Part shown: positions 1 through 8,609 of the stretch, one piece after another
Position numbering within the stretch: position 1 is the first letter of the stretch
Layout of the letters: every line of letters begins with the position of its first letter
Assembly: GCA_965267185.1 (NCBI GenBank)
Contig: OZ253937.1
Coordinates: 434,001 to 498,000 of the forward strand
Direction: 5' to 3'
DNA length: 64,000 nt
DNA from: G965267185 sp965267185
GTDB taxonomy: Bacteria; Pseudomonadota; Alphaproteobacteria; UBA6615
Translations under genes and position numbers: made by a program
The notes under the pieces: generated by a model
Seen by the model: only the letters and a program-made list of their open reading frames with translations
The model's database searches: none
Told to the model about the DNA's origin: nothing

Positions 1-263
1 ACGAAGTCGGGGTCGAACTCGTCGATCATCTGGCGCTGCTTGCGGAAGTTGTCCCACATACGCTCGCGGTAACGGCCTGCTGCGGACAGCCCCTTGTCGT
101 TGCCGACCTCCTCCAGCATGCCGGCCGGCCAGTTGTTCTGGTCCTTCCATTTGGGATCGATCAGCGGCGCGTCGATGATGACCTGCCAGATCGAGCTCAG
201 GCCCTCGTCGGTTCCCGTCAGGCCCGGGTAGTGGGTCATGCCAAGTCCAAGAATTTCGCCCAT
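1..263 (-). CDS. Extradiol dioxygenase, LigB-like (N-terminal part only)
   Basis: The first 87 or so residues of a protein that continues beyond the left edge. It opens MGEILGLGMTHYPGL, which resembles the first beta strand of class III extradiol ring-cleavage dioxygenases (LigB family), where the His of THYPG would be the first Fe(II) ligand. The rest of the active site is outside the window. ATG at 263 is preceded by GGAG eight bases upstream, which fixes the start. The family opens catecholic rings in aromatic catabolism. A second LigB-type gene lies at 22218. The assignment rests on the N-terminus alone, so family membership is probable and the substrate unknown. Confidence 0.6.
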   Translation of the reverse strand, partial: MGEILGLGMTHYPGLTGTDEGLSSIWQVIIDAPLIDPKWKDQNNWPAGMLEEVGNDKGLSAAGRYRERMWDNFRKQRQMIDEFDPDF

Positions 264-637
264 CGCTGTCGCTCCACATGAGACCAGATTGGTGAAAGGG
301 AATGACATCATCAATTGCCGGACCCGGTCAAGCGGGCTGAACTTCCGGCAAATTCAAATGCCTCTCTTCAGCGCAAGATGCGGCGCTTCATGGCCGGAAA
401 TCGGCGTGAACGCGTCTCGTAATCAGCGGACCGATTTTGGTTCGTTCCAGCGCCCAACAGCATCCTAATTATCAATCCAAATTTGATATTATTTCTTTTT
501 TTACAAATAGATAAATAGATCAGCTCATACGGTTTAACAGGTTGGTGCTATAGACCGTCGCCGTTAATAATTTTACGCCATATGGCGTATAGATCGCGCG
601 CACGTGGCCATTAGAGTCATGCCTCAAAGAACAATCT
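264..637. other. AT-rich intergenic region
   Basis: There is no convincing gene in these 374 bases. From about 465 to 600 the sequence is much richer in A and T than its surroundings, with runs of T and a 16-base perfect palindrome at 574-589. It should hold the promoters of the left LigB-like gene (minus strand) and of the PEP-CTERM gene at 638 (plus strand). Open frames here have no ribosome binding site or coding character. Confidence 0.6.
574..589. promoter_or_regulatory. Perfect 16-bp palindrome, possible operator
   Basis: The sequence TACGCCATATGGCGTA reads identically on both strands. It sits 49 bases before the PEP-CTERM gene and inside the AT-rich promoter region. A dimeric helix-turn-helix regulator could bind it. 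The LuxR-type protein encoded at 1176-2264 is the nearest candidate, but that link is inference. Confidence 0.45.
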
Positions 638-1249
638 ATGGGGGTGGCTGTGCGTAATATTCTTCAAGTTCTGGTGGCTGCGGCGGGGATGTGGTTTGTG
701 GCGGCGTCGAGCGCGTATGCGATCCCAAGCCTGGATTTCGAATTTTTGGATTCCGGCCAGATTGTCGGTCCAACCGACACGGTGGTTATGCGGGGGCGGG
801 TGACCAATGTCGGCACCGAGGCTCTCGACGGCGGTAATGGCCAAGGCACCATCTTTTTTTCGGGCGATGTCTTCGATCAATATTTCGATCCTTTCAACCC
901 GCCGCTTTCGGCCCCGCCGGGTGTGACATTCCTTGAGCCGGGCGAAAGCGTTGACTGGATTATCGTCAACTTTGTGCCGTTTCCCATCACCGGCAACCTG
1001 GGTGATCCGGTGCTGCTTGGAGACTACGTTTTCCCGTTGGCAAACATTACCACCAGTTTTTTCGTAGCGGCGGGGGTAGACTCGTTCACGGTGGTGGCGT
1101 CTCAGGCCAACGCTGAGGATTTTAGGTGGCAGGTTGTTGAAGAGATCCCGGTTCAGATCCCCGAACCGGCGCCGCTCACGATTTTTCTCGGCGGTTTGCT
1201 GTTCCTAGCTGCTCAATCGCTTTCACGGCGGCGGACGTCCGGTTATTGA
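638..1249 (+). CDS. Exported PEP-CTERM protein of unknown function
   Basis: A 203-residue protein with an N-terminal signal peptide (hydrophobic stretch about residues 8-28, cleavage near SAYA-IP) and a C-terminal PEP-CTERM sorting signal: the PEP motif at about residue 175 followed by a hydrophobic segment (LTIFLGGLLFLAA) and an Arg-rich tail (SRRR). Such signals are processed by exosortase, and the proteins are usually surface or exopolysaccharide associated. The middle is beta-rich and I do not recognise its fold. The start is uncertain: ATG at 638 has a poor ribosome site, and in-frame GTG codons follow at 644 and 650. The last 74 bases overlap the 3' end of the convergent LuxR gene. No exosortase gene is in the window. 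Confidence 0.75.
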   Translation: MGVAVRNILQVLVAAAGMWFVAASSAYAIPSLDFEFLDSGQIVGPTDTVVMRGRVTNVGTEALDGGNGQGTIFFSGDVFDQYFDPFNPPLSAPPGVTFLEPGESVDWIIVNFVPFPITGNLGDPVLLGDYVFPLANITTSFFVAAGVDSFTVVASQANAEDFRWQVVEEIPVQIPEPAPLTIFLGGLLFLAAQSLSRRRTSGY

Positions 1250-2264
1250 CGCGGAGCTTTTTCAGGATCATCTCCACTTGTTTCTTAATGGTCTGGATGC
1301 TTAGGCCATGAATGATGGCGATTTCCGGATTGGATTTGCCCTGTGCAACCCAATACAGCACCTCCGCCTCGCGGTTCGTGAGCCCGAGTGCCTTCAGGCT
1401 TTCGGTGGAATCCGCGGGCGTGTGGCGATTAAGAACAATCAGGTTATGCGTCCCATTTTCCGATGTTTCCAGGTGTAGGGTCAAACGGGCTGTTCCGCGC
1501 TCCAGTCTTAGCGGTTGAGAGCTATCATACAAAACCCAGTCTTGGACCTTAGCCGGCAGGCGTTCCTCATCAACATTATGGTGCGGGAAAAAGTCCTGCA
1601 GGCACTGTCGGGCAAAATCCGTCACACTGACTATTTCGTGTTGGTCTGACAGGGTAATTACGCCGCCGCCAAGTGTTTCAAGTGCCTGTTCTGCGGATTC
1701 CACCCGTTCCGTGAGGACCTCACGGTCAAGCACGTTGCGGAAGGCCTGAACCAAATGCGGCCGCAACAGGGATAGGATCGCCCGGTCGTTCTCATCGAAA
1801 TCGGTGTTGCGTCGATTAAAGGCAATACCGATCAAGCTCGGCGCCTCAGCCGGCAAACTGACAACCATCTGATAGGACAAATTGAAGTGGCGGTAGAATT
1901 CCCGATAGAGATCGGTCTCGCGCCATGCTTCAACGGTCATAAAGTCGGTAATTTTTCGGGGGCCATCGTCCGGCTCCCGTTGAAAATGCACGACCAAAGG
2001 ATGTTGATGCACATGTTGGTCGAACTGTGCCGCGTGCCTTTCGTATATCCGTTGACCCTCTGGAGAATCGAGGGCCCCCATCGACCGCCGGAGCCGAGGG
2101 TTTATTTCCGTGTAGGATGTCGCATCCGAAGCCACAAGGCGCGGAACTTCGCGCATCACAAAAACCGCGAAGTCATCCAGCGTTTGAACGGTATGGAGAT
2201 CTTGGAGAAACGAGCCGAGCGAGCGCTCGGACAATGGGGCGGACTGAATAACGCGATTTGCCAT
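1176..2264 (-). CDS. LuxR-family transcriptional regulator
   Basis: A 362-residue protein ending in a LuxR-type helix-turn-helix (about residues 295-355) with the typical run LTNREAEVLYWVAQGKSNPEIA and recognition helix SIQTIKKQVEMILKKL. The first 250 residues have the look of a GAF/PAS-like sensor but show no clear receiver or autoinducer domain, so the signal is unknown. ATG at 2264 (MANRVIQ) is preferred over an upstream start at 2414, because the extra 50 residues would run through the tRNA-like sequence at 2386-2432. It converges with, and overlaps by 74 bases, the PEP-CTERM gene, a pairing that suggests but does not prove regulation. Confidence 0.85.
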   Translation of the reverse strand: MANRVIQSAPLSERSLGSFLQDLHTVQTLDDFAVFVMREVPRLVASDATSYTEINPRLRRSMGALDSPEGQRIYERHAAQFDQHVHQHPLVVHFQREPDDGPRKITDFMTVEAWRETDLYREFYRHFNLSYQMVVSLPAEAPSLIGIAFNRRNTDFDENDRAILSLLRPHLVQAFRNVLDREVLTERVESAEQALETLGGGVITLSDQHEIVSVTDFARQCLQDFFPHHNVDEERLPAKVQDWVLYDSSQPLRLERGTARLTLHLETSENGTHNLIVLNRHTPADSTESLKALGLTNREAEVLYWVAQGKSNPEIAIIHGLSIQTIKKQVEMILKKLRVNNRTSAAVKAIEQLGTANRREKS

Positions 2265-2723
2265 AAAGCCTGACCTAACATTGCCACGATAGGACGATAG
2301 CATATCAGGAGCGCGTGCATGTCGATCGGACTGGATTGATAACCTTTTCGCGAACGATCTTGCCGAACCAAACAGCAGAAAAAACCCGCCCAACGGGCGG
2401 CCTTGCCGGTTCAAATCCGGCCGCCCGCACCAATTCCAAAAATCTCGTTCCGATAGTCGGTCGCCGCGCTGTTACTTTCTGTAGGGTCGCTAGCGTGGTT
2501 AGTCAGCGCCGCGGTTGACTATGCCGGGGCTTTATCACAGGATTTTTGCCGACAGGCCGTGGGGGATATCGGGTGATGTTCCCTTGAAGAAGCTCTGTAG
2601 CGTTGGTGCCGTCCGTAGCCGGTTTTCCGGTTCTTTCAAAGAAGCACCGAGCGGAAATGATCATCGGGCCGGGGAAACCCCCGTCCTGCTGGATAAACAT
2701 AAGTAGCACGAGAGGATCTAAAA
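2265..2723. other. Intergenic region with tRNA-like remnant and tctC promoter
   Basis: This 459-base gap separates the divergent LuxR gene and tctC. It contains a 6-bp stem-loop (2386-2400, CCGCCC-AAC-GGGCGG) running directly into a tRNA T-arm and 3'-end-like sequence (to 2432). The right part must carry the promoter of the TTT operon. No credible coding sequence was found. Confidence 0.6.
2403..2432 (+). other. tRNA 3'-end-like fragment (possible attachment-site remnant)
   Basis: The sequence has a perfect 5-bp T-stem with a canonical T-loop (GCCGG-TTCAAAT-CCGGC, 2405-2421), then CGCCCGC and ACCA, exactly as at the 3' end of a mature tRNA. No 5' half able to pair with CGCCCGC (it would be GCGGGCG) occurs in the preceding 100 bases, so this is a 3' fragment, not a tRNA gene. 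Such fragments are commonly left by tRNA-targeting integrases. A 16-base direct repeat of its core occurs at 24197-24212. Confidence 0.5.
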
Positions 2724-3653
2724 ATGACGAAACAGCGTAAGGGGGGGAGGCTCCTCGCCGCCGGCTTAGGCCTGCTCACGGCCGTCGCAGCGTTCGGCAC
2801 GGCCAGCGCGGAGACCTACCCGAGTAAACCCATTACCTTCATTGTTCCGTATTCGCCCGGTGGCGGCTCCGACCAGCAGGCGCGCCGGCTCCAACCCGGT
2901 TTGGAAAAGGCGCTCGGCGTCGAAGTGCGGATTGTCTACAAGACCGGCGGCGGTGGCGCGGTCGGGTTCAACGAACTGTGGCGCTCGAAAGCCGACGGCT
3001 ACACGATCAGCAATGTTGTCGTGCCGAACATCGTCATCACCTCCAAAGGTAAAGACGTTGGCTTCAAGCCGGCTGAGTTCTCCTATATCGGGATGACCGC
3101 AAGCGCGTTGGGGGCCCTTATGGTTCCCAAAGACAGCAAGTACCGCAGCCTCAAAGACTTTGTCGCTGCCGCGAAGGCAAATCCCGGCAAGTTGACGGTC
3201 GCAGGCGTCGGTAGCACCGGTGCGGCGAACTATGCCGAGCTCGCCGAAATCCTCGGGATCGACACCGCCTACGTTCCGGTCTCCGGCGGCGTTGGCAAGA
3301 TGATACCGATGCTGCAGGGCAAGCACGTGGATGCCGGGATGACCGCGTCCTCGCATGCTGTCAAGCACGCCGCGACGCTGGACACGCTCGTCATCGCCGG
3401 TGAGAAGCCCTCCGAAGCGTTGGCGGGTGTTCCCAATGAGCCGCAGTGGACCTACACGACCACGTGGGGCGTTATGGCGCCTCCCGGAACGCCAGCCGAT
3501 CGCGTCGCGATCCTGAATAAGGCTCTTCTTGAGGCGACCGCCGACCCGAAGGTCAGAGAGATCGTGGTCAAGAACGGTCTGGCGCCAATCCGTCAGACAC
3601 CGGAGGAAGCCAAGGCCTATGTCGAAGCCGCGATGAAGAAATTCTCGCAGTAG
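2724..3653 (+). CDS. tctC: TTT transporter periplasmic substrate-binding protein
   Basis: A 309-residue Bug/TctC-family extracytoplasmic receptor with a cleavable signal peptide (about residues 1-29, ending TASA-ET) and the family hallmark YPSKPITFIVPYSPGGGSD, whose glycine-rich loop contacts the carboxylate of the ligand. A second binding loop lies around TVAGVGSTGAANYAE. The length is normal. It would deliver a carboxylated solute to TctA/TctB encoded just downstream. The ligand cannot be read from the sequence. The start is ATG 2724, preceded by GAGAGGA. The gene order tctC-tctA-tctB and single direction indicate an operon. Confidence 0.93.
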   Translation: MTKQRKGGRLLAAGLGLLTAVAAFGTASAETYPSKPITFIVPYSPGGGSDQQARRLQPGLEKALGVEVRIVYKTGGGGAVGFNELWRSKADGYTISNVVVPNIVITSKGKDVGFKPAEFSYIGMTASALGALMVPKDSKYRSLKDFVAAAKANPGKLTVAGVGSTGAANYAELAEILGIDTAYVPVSGGVGKMIPMLQGKHVDAGMTASSHAVKHAATLDTLVIAGEKPSEALAGVPNEPQWTYTTTWGVMAPPGTPADRVAILNKALLEATADPKVREIVVKNGLAPIRQTPEEAKAYVEAAMKKFSQ

Positions 3654-3832
3654 AGACGTTCGCGGTTTCAGGCTGCCTTGGCATCGCACGTTGCGGTGTC
3701 AGGGCAGTCTCTTCGCATGAGCAAGAAGTCGAGTAATCTACCAAGGCTCGTACGTACGCCTGCGCGCGTTAGGAAGCGCCCGCAGCAAACTGCCCAGACA
3801 ACAGACACCGCAATCACTTTAGGATTTTTTCG

Positions 3833-5344
3833 ATGATCGAAGGCCTAATGCAGGCGCTCACGCCTACATACATCCTTTGGATCTCCATTGGCGTGATGAT
3901 CGGCATGGTGGTGGGCACCCTGCCGGGCCTGACCGCTACCATGGGAACGGCATTGCTCGTGCCGTTCACGTTCGCTCTACCCCCCGGTGCCGGCGTCGCC
4001 ATGTTGGGCGGCCTGTATGTCTGCGCGATGTTTTCCGACGCCATTCCGGCAGTACTGGTCAACACCCCGGGAACGCCGGCGGCGATGGCCACTGCCTTCG
4101 ACGGCCATCCCATGGTGCAGCAGGGGCGCGGACAAGAAGCGATCGTCGCGTCGTGCTTTAGTTCCGCCTTGGGGACCTTGTTCGGGGCCGCCTGCTATCT
4201 GCTGTTGGCGTGGCCGCTGATCACGATTGCCCTTAAATTCGGTCCGTCCGAGTTCTTCTGGCTGGGGGTCTTCGCCCTGACGATTATCGGCAGCTTGGCC
4301 GGCGATTCCGTTTTGAAGGGGCTCGCCGGCGGCGCGATTGGCCTGCTGATCAGTTCGGTGGGGATCAGCCATGGCAATGAACTGGCGCGCTTCACCTTCG
4401 GCGTGCCGGAGCTTCGGGGCGGTGTATCCCTCGTTGCCGCGTTGATCGGTGTCTTTGCGATACCGCAGGTTCTGTCAATGGTCGCCGAGCTGCGCAAAAA
4501 GGAGTTTATCGCGGAGTACCAACCCAAGCGCGGTGAAACCTTAAGGACGATATCGAGAGTCCTGGCCCATCCGGTACACGTCGTTCGCTCGGCGGTGATC
4601 GGCGCCTTCATTGGAATCCTGCCGGGCGCCGGCAGCCCCATCGCCGCTCTGGTCTCCTACAACGAGGCGGTGCGCTGGAGTAAGGACAAAAGCGGCTACG
4701 GCAAGGGGGACCTGCGCGGGGTCACCGCCTCGGAGATCGCCAACAACGCCGCCGCGCCTGCCGCGATGATCCCGTTGGTCACACTCGGGGTGCCGGGCTC
4801 GGCACCGGCCGCGGTTATCGCCGGCGCGTTAATGCTCCGGGGCTTGAACCCCGGGCCGGAACTTTTTCAGAGCGACGGCACGCTGGTCTTTTCCTTCGGC
4901 TGGTCGTTGCTGCTGGCCGGGATCGTGACGTTCATCCTCGGCAGCTTGTTTGCGCCGTTGCTGGTTCGCATCATCCGCATCCCGTTGCGGCTATTGGCGC
5001 CCTTGATCATGTTGCTGGCCGTCATCGGCGCCTATGCGATCCGCAACAACATCTTCGATGTGTACATCATGCTCGGCCTCGGGGTGTTCGTTTTCCTCGT
5101 CAGGCGGCTCGGCTTCCATCCCGGCCCCATCGGTCTCGGCCTGATCCTGGGGCCCATCATCGAACCCTCGCTTGTCCAGGCCATGTACATATCCGATGCA
5201 ACATCAGTCGGCCGGGTCTTCTTCACCGGCACACTCAACATCGTGCTCATCGCGCTTAGTGTCCTTTCAATCGCCTTCGTTGTGTGGACGCGCAGGCGGG
5301 ACCGGGCGCAGAAACGTGCAGACGAAGCAGCCGAAAGCGAGTGA
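3833..5344 (+). CDS. tctA: TTT transporter large membrane subunit TctA
   Basis: A 503-residue integral membrane protein of the TctA family, with 10-12 predicted hydrophobic segments and the conserved loops GTLPGLTATMGTALLVPFTF (about residues 28-47) and GILPGAGSPIAALVSYNEA (about 261-279), related by internal duplication, which characterise the transport subunit. It moves the TctC-bound solute across the inner membrane using an ion gradient. The gene follows tctC after 179 bases and precedes tctB by 31 bases. The ribosome site before ATG 3833 is weak. The C-terminus ends in a charged cytoplasmic tail. Confidence 0.93.
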   Translation: MIEGLMQALTPTYILWISIGVMIGMVVGTLPGLTATMGTALLVPFTFALPPGAGVAMLGGLYVCAMFSDAIPAVLVNTPGTPAAMATAFDGHPMVQQGRGQEAIVASCFSSALGTLFGAACYLLLAWPLITIALKFGPSEFFWLGVFALTIIGSLAGDSVLKGLAGGAIGLLISSVGISHGNELARFTFGVPELRGGVSLVAALIGVFAIPQVLSMVAELRKKEFIAEYQPKRGETLRTISRVLAHPVHVVRSAVIGAFIGILPGAGSPIAALVSYNEAVRWSKDKSGYGKGDLRGVTASEIANNAAAPAAMIPLVTLGVPGSAPAAVIAGALMLRGLNPGPELFQSDGTLVFSFGWSLLLAGIVTFILGSLFAPLLVRIIRIPLRLLAPLIMLLAVIGAYAIRNNIFDVYIMLGLGVFVFLVRRLGFHPGPIGLGLILGPIIEPSLVQAMYISDATSVGRVFFTGTLNIVLIALSVLSIAFVVWTRRRDRAQKRADEAAESE

Positions 5345-5375
5345 TGGCGATGGCCGCGTTAAGGGAGGACACCGC

Positions 5376-5852
5376 ATGCAGAGATTGATGGACCGTGACC
5401 TTCTGACGGCACTGGTTCTCTTCGGCATTGGCGCCCTGTTTTCGGTGGGGACCACCGACGATGTGAAGGACTGGATATTTCCCCAGCTGGCGACTTACGT
5501 CGTTTTTGCCACCGCGGCGATCCTGCTCGCGCGCGTGGTTTTGGCGGCCGTCTCGAAGCGCGCGCCGGATATCGTCGATGGGTTCCGCGAAAACCGGGTC
5601 GTCATTGTCGACCTGCTCGTATTCTGCGCGATCGTGCTCGTGTACATCCTCGTGATGAACGGTCTTGGCTTCTGGCTGGCCAGTTTCCTAATGTTGTCGC
5701 TGGCGTCGACCTATCTGACCATGGAGAAAACACGCCGCAACCTGATCCTCGCCGTTGCCGTACCTTTAGGGGCCTGTGTCCTGGCTTACTTTATCTTCTT
5801 GCGGGTGTTCTACGTGCCGTTGCCGGAGGCGACTTGGTGGCCGGGCGTATAA
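5376..5852 (+). CDS. tctB: TTT transporter small membrane subunit TctB
   Basis: A 158-residue protein with four predicted membrane helices, the size and topology of TctB. The frame is open from 5172, overlapping tctA, but the real start is ATG 5376 (MQRLMDRDLL), which has a strong AAGGGAGGA ribosome site. The small subunit is required with TctA for uptake of the solute captured by TctC. Sequence in this family is poorly conserved, so the call rests mostly on position, size and helices. Confidence 0.88.
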   Translation: MQRLMDRDLLTALVLFGIGALFSVGTTDDVKDWIFPQLATYVVFATAAILLARVVLAAVSKRAPDIVDGFRENRVVIVDLLVFCAIVLVYILVMNGLGFWLASFLMLSLASTYLTMEKTRRNLILAVAVPLGACVLAYFIFLRVFYVPLPEATWWPGV

Positions 5853-5907
5853 GGGGTGAGGCGACACGCCGGCTTGCACCATAGCGGATGAAACAGGGAG
5901 GAAAGCG

Positions 5908-6312
5908 ATGCACGCCTTCACGCTCCAAGACGAGCAGGAATTCGACCCCCGGAAACACGTCGAAAAAATTCTCGGCCGTGCGGGCGACGGCGACTTTACC
6001 GTTGCCTGCTGGGAGCCGGGGCAGGTGAGTCCCAATCATTGCCATCCCGACGCCACGGAAATCTATTTCTGCTTCCAGGGCGGCGGCATCATGAAAACAC
6101 CGGACGCGACGGTCGAGGTCAAACCGGGTGGGTTCGTCGTTCACCCGCCGGGCGAAGTGCACGAATACACAAACGGACCCGAACGCACGCTCTTGTTTCG
6201 GGTGCGCTACGGCGCCGATATGGTGTCGCGCAAGGTCGACTGGCCGAGCAATCCTGAGTGGACGCCGACGCCGCAGGACACCGCGTATTTCGAGAAAAAC
6301 CCGGTCGGCTAA
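5908..6312 (+). CDS. Cupin-domain protein
   Basis: A 134-residue single-domain cupin. Cupin motif 1 is visible as SPNHCHPDATEIYFCFQGGG (about residues 42-61) and motif 2 as PGGFVVHPPGEVHEYTN (about 73-89), giving His and Glu ligands for a metal. A strong AGGGAGG precedes ATG 5908. It lies 55 bases behind tctB and probably belongs to the same transcript, so it may be an isomerase, dioxygenase or sensor acting on the imported compound. The reaction is unknown. Confidence 0.85.
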   Translation: MHAFTLQDEQEFDPRKHVEKILGRAGDGDFTVACWEPGQVSPNHCHPDATEIYFCFQGGGIMKTPDATVEVKPGGFVVHPPGEVHEYTNGPERTLLFRVRYGADMVSRKVDWPSNPEWTPTPQDTAYFEKNPVG

Positions 6313-6405
6313 AGCGCATACAACTGTCCTCATATAGGTTACGCTCCTGCGACGGTTGCCTGAACGTCACGTTAGATGCGAGGCGGCAACCCAGGGGGAG
6401 GAAAC

Positions 6406-7383
6406 ATGAAAGCAGTCACGCTCGGTGCAGCCGGCATCGAACTATCCGACATCGATCAACCGAGTCCCAATCCCGGCCAAGTCCTGGTGAAGGTGCATGC
6501 CTGCGGGCTCAACCGGTCGGACCTTTTGACCACCCAGGGCCATGACTATGGCCATGTCGGCGGTGGCGCCAAGGTGATGGGCGCGGAGTTTACCGGCGAG
6601 GTGGTCGAACTCGGCAGCGACGTTTCAGACCTTAACGTCGGCGACCGGGTGATGTGTCAGGGCGCGGCCGGTTGGGCCGAGTACGCCCTGGCTGCCGCGA
6701 ACCGCACGCTGCCGATCCCGTCGAACGACGTCGCCTATGAACAGGCGGCGGGCCTGGGAGGTGCAACGCGTGTGATGCACGACGCCATCGTCACCAACGG
6801 CCGCCTCGCCGCCGGTCAGGCGATCCTCATCCAGGGCGCCAGCAGCGGCCAGGGCATCATGGGCATGCAGATCGCGCGCGCGAAAGGCGCAAAGCTGGTA
6901 ATCGCCACCTCGACCAACGCCGGCCGGCGCGAGAAAATTGCGCAATTCGGCCCCGATATGGTGCTCGATTCCCGCGACGAAAGCTGGGTCGACCAGGTCC
7001 TCGAAGCGACCGACGGCAACGGCGTCGACGTCACCGTCGATATGGTGTCGGGTTATACCGCCAACCAGAATATGCTCGCGACCAAAGTCAACGGGCGCAT
7101 TATCAATATCGGCCGGCTTGGCGGGGATAAAGGCGAGTTCGATTTCAACCTGCACGCCCTGCGCCGCATCCACTATATCGGCATCACCGGCCGCACCCGC
7201 TCGCCCGAAGAGTCTACCGAGGTAACGCAGCGGGCCCGCGCCGACACCGATGTGTGGGACGCACTGGTAGCTGGCAAACTCAAGATGCCGGTCGACAAGG
7301 TGTTCCCGCTGGCGGACGCCCGTGCGGCGCTCGACCGGATGGCGGCCAACGAGCATTTCGGCAAGATCGTGCTGCGTGTCTAG
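6406..7383 (+). CDS. Zinc-independent MDR / NADPH:quinone oxidoreductase family enzyme
   Basis: A 325-residue medium-chain dehydrogenase/reductase. The GroES-like part carries HACGLNRSDLLTTQGHDYG (about residues 29-47), typical of the quinone oxidoreductase branch, which lacks catalytic zinc. The Rossmann part has the nucleotide-binding region ILIQGASSGQGIMGMQIA (about 141-158). ATG 6406 is chosen because GGGGGAGGAAAC directly precedes it; the frame is open from 6376. It lies in line with the TTT genes and the cupin and may reduce an enone or quinone made from the imported substrate. Confidence 0.85.
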   Translation: MKAVTLGAAGIELSDIDQPSPNPGQVLVKVHACGLNRSDLLTTQGHDYGHVGGGAKVMGAEFTGEVVELGSDVSDLNVGDRVMCQGAAGWAEYALAAANRTLPIPSNDVAYEQAAGLGGATRVMHDAIVTNGRLAAGQAILIQGASSGQGIMGMQIARAKGAKLVIATSTNAGRREKIAQFGPDMVLDSRDESWVDQVLEATDGNGVDVTVDMVSGYTANQNMLATKVNGRIINIGRLGGDKGEFDFNLHALRRIHYIGITGRTRSPEESTEVTQRARADTDVWDALVAGKLKMPVDKVFPLADARAALDRMAANEHFGKIVLRV

Positions 7384-7439
7384 CCGTCTGCGCCGGATTT
7401 AGATAGCTCGAACGGGACAGGCTGCGGCTCCAACCAAAA

Positions 7440-7461
7440 CGGCGGTCCCGAAGGACCGCCG
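7440..7461 (-). terminator. Rho-independent terminator
   Basis: A perfect 9-bp stem (CGGCGGTCC/GGACCGCCG) closes a TTCG tetraloop on the minus strand and is followed by TTTT. It lies 34 bases past the stop of the dienelactone hydrolase gene and probably ends that transcript. It also sits downstream of the plus-strand MDR gene and could stop both. Confidence 0.8.
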
Positions 7462-7495
7462 CGTTGGGTTGTTCTCAGGATCCGTAGTTTATGAG

Positions 7496-8377
7496 CTACG
7501 CCATGCCCTTCTTGAATATGCCGATGGTGCGGTCCCACGCCAGATCCGCCGCCGCCTCGTTAAAACGGGGGGTCGAGTTGTTGTGGAAGCCGTGCCGCGT
7601 GCCCGGATAGGTGTGCATCTCGAATTCGACATTGTTCGCTCGGAGCGCGGTTTCGTAATCGGGCCGCATCGCGTTGATGCGCGGATCGTCTTCCGCATAG
7701 TGGATCACCAGCGACGCGCTGATTTTCGAGACGTCTTCCGATTTTGGTGCGCGTCCATAGAACGGCACGCCGACATTCAAGTCCGCGCCCATTTCGACGG
7801 CGAGGAAATTAACGACACCGCCCCCATAGCAGAAGCCGGTGGCGCCGAGTTTGCCGTCGGATAGTTCATGAGACTTGAGGTATTTGGCGCTGTTCAGAAA
7901 ATCGACGAGCAATTTGCGCTGGTCGAGGCTTCGTTGCATGACCTTGCCGTCGTCGTCGTTACCGGGATAGCCGCCGAGTGGCGCTAATCCATCGGGCGCC
8001 AGCGCGAGGAAGCCCTCGACCGCGGCGCGCCGCGCCACATCCTCGATATAGGGATTGAGGCCGCGGTTTTCGTGCACCACGAGCACGGTGGGGAAGGGGC
8101 CTTCGCCGCTCGGCTGGACGAGATAGCCCCGCATCTTGCCTGAATTGCCCCCGGGTGAGTCGTAATCGATGTAGCGCGCCTTGATGCGGGAATCGGTAAA
8201 GGAAATCGTGTGGGCTTGCGCGTAACTCGGCAGCAATGCCTGCGCCATCGCCAGTGCCGATCCACCGACGACAGGAATGACCGCCGCCCGTTTTAGAAAC
8301 TCGCGGCGTTTCATCCCGCTGTGACAATATTCGTCATAGAGGTCGAAAATACGCGCGTCGATGTCGTCGTGTTTCAT
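7496..8377 (-). CDS. Dienelactone hydrolase family protein, Tat-exported
   Basis: A 293-residue alpha/beta hydrolase of the dienelactone hydrolase family. The catalytic Cys is in GFCYGGG (about residue 174), the Asp in AEDDPRI and the His in GTRHGFHN; HENRG holds the family Glu. A twin-arginine export signal (KRREFLKRA, about residues 23-31, then a hydrophobic run to AQA) follows an unusual 21-residue hydrophilic leader, as in other exported members. ATG 8377 has GGGAGGAG upstream; an internal ATG at residue 22 is possible. It would hydrolyse a lactone or ester in the periplasm. It is followed by a terminator. Confidence 0.88.
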   Translation of the reverse strand: MKHDDIDARIFDLYDEYCHSGMKRREFLKRAAVIPVVGGSALAMAQALLPSYAQAHTISFTDSRIKARYIDYDSPGGNSGKMRGYLVQPSGEGPFPTVLVVHENRGLNPYIEDVARRAAVEGFLALAPDGLAPLGGYPGNDDDGKVMQRSLDQRKLLVDFLNSAKYLKSHELSDGKLGATGFCYGGGVVNFLAVEMGADLNVGVPFYGRAPKSEDVSKISASLVIHYAEDDPRINAMRPDYETALRANNVEFEMHTYPGTRHGFHNNSTPRFNEAAADLAWDRTIGIFKKGMA

Positions 8378-8609
8378 TGAAAAGCTCCTCCCTGTGCAAT
8401 TCCCGTCACCATCGGGTGTAAGGTGTCATAGAAACGCGGGCCGCATCGTCTGACAATGCGCGAACTGCGGTTCTTGCCACAGACAGCAAACAAATTTGCG
8501 TGACTTTTATTCCACGAGAACGGATCGAATATTCCGTCGCGCTCCGGCAGCTCGCGTCGGCTTTTCGGCTTGCGGCGTCCGCTTTGAGTAAAAGGCGGAC
8601 AGGGCGAAG

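Noticed and set aside
2386..2432. A complete tRNA gene ending at 2432
   Set aside because: No D-arm, anticodon arm or pairing 5' acceptor strand is found in the 100 bases upstream; only the 3' end is tRNA-like.
3756..3765. Short GC/AT palindrome near CGTACGTACG before tctA
   Set aside because: A short self-complementary run is expected by chance and nothing supports an operator there.
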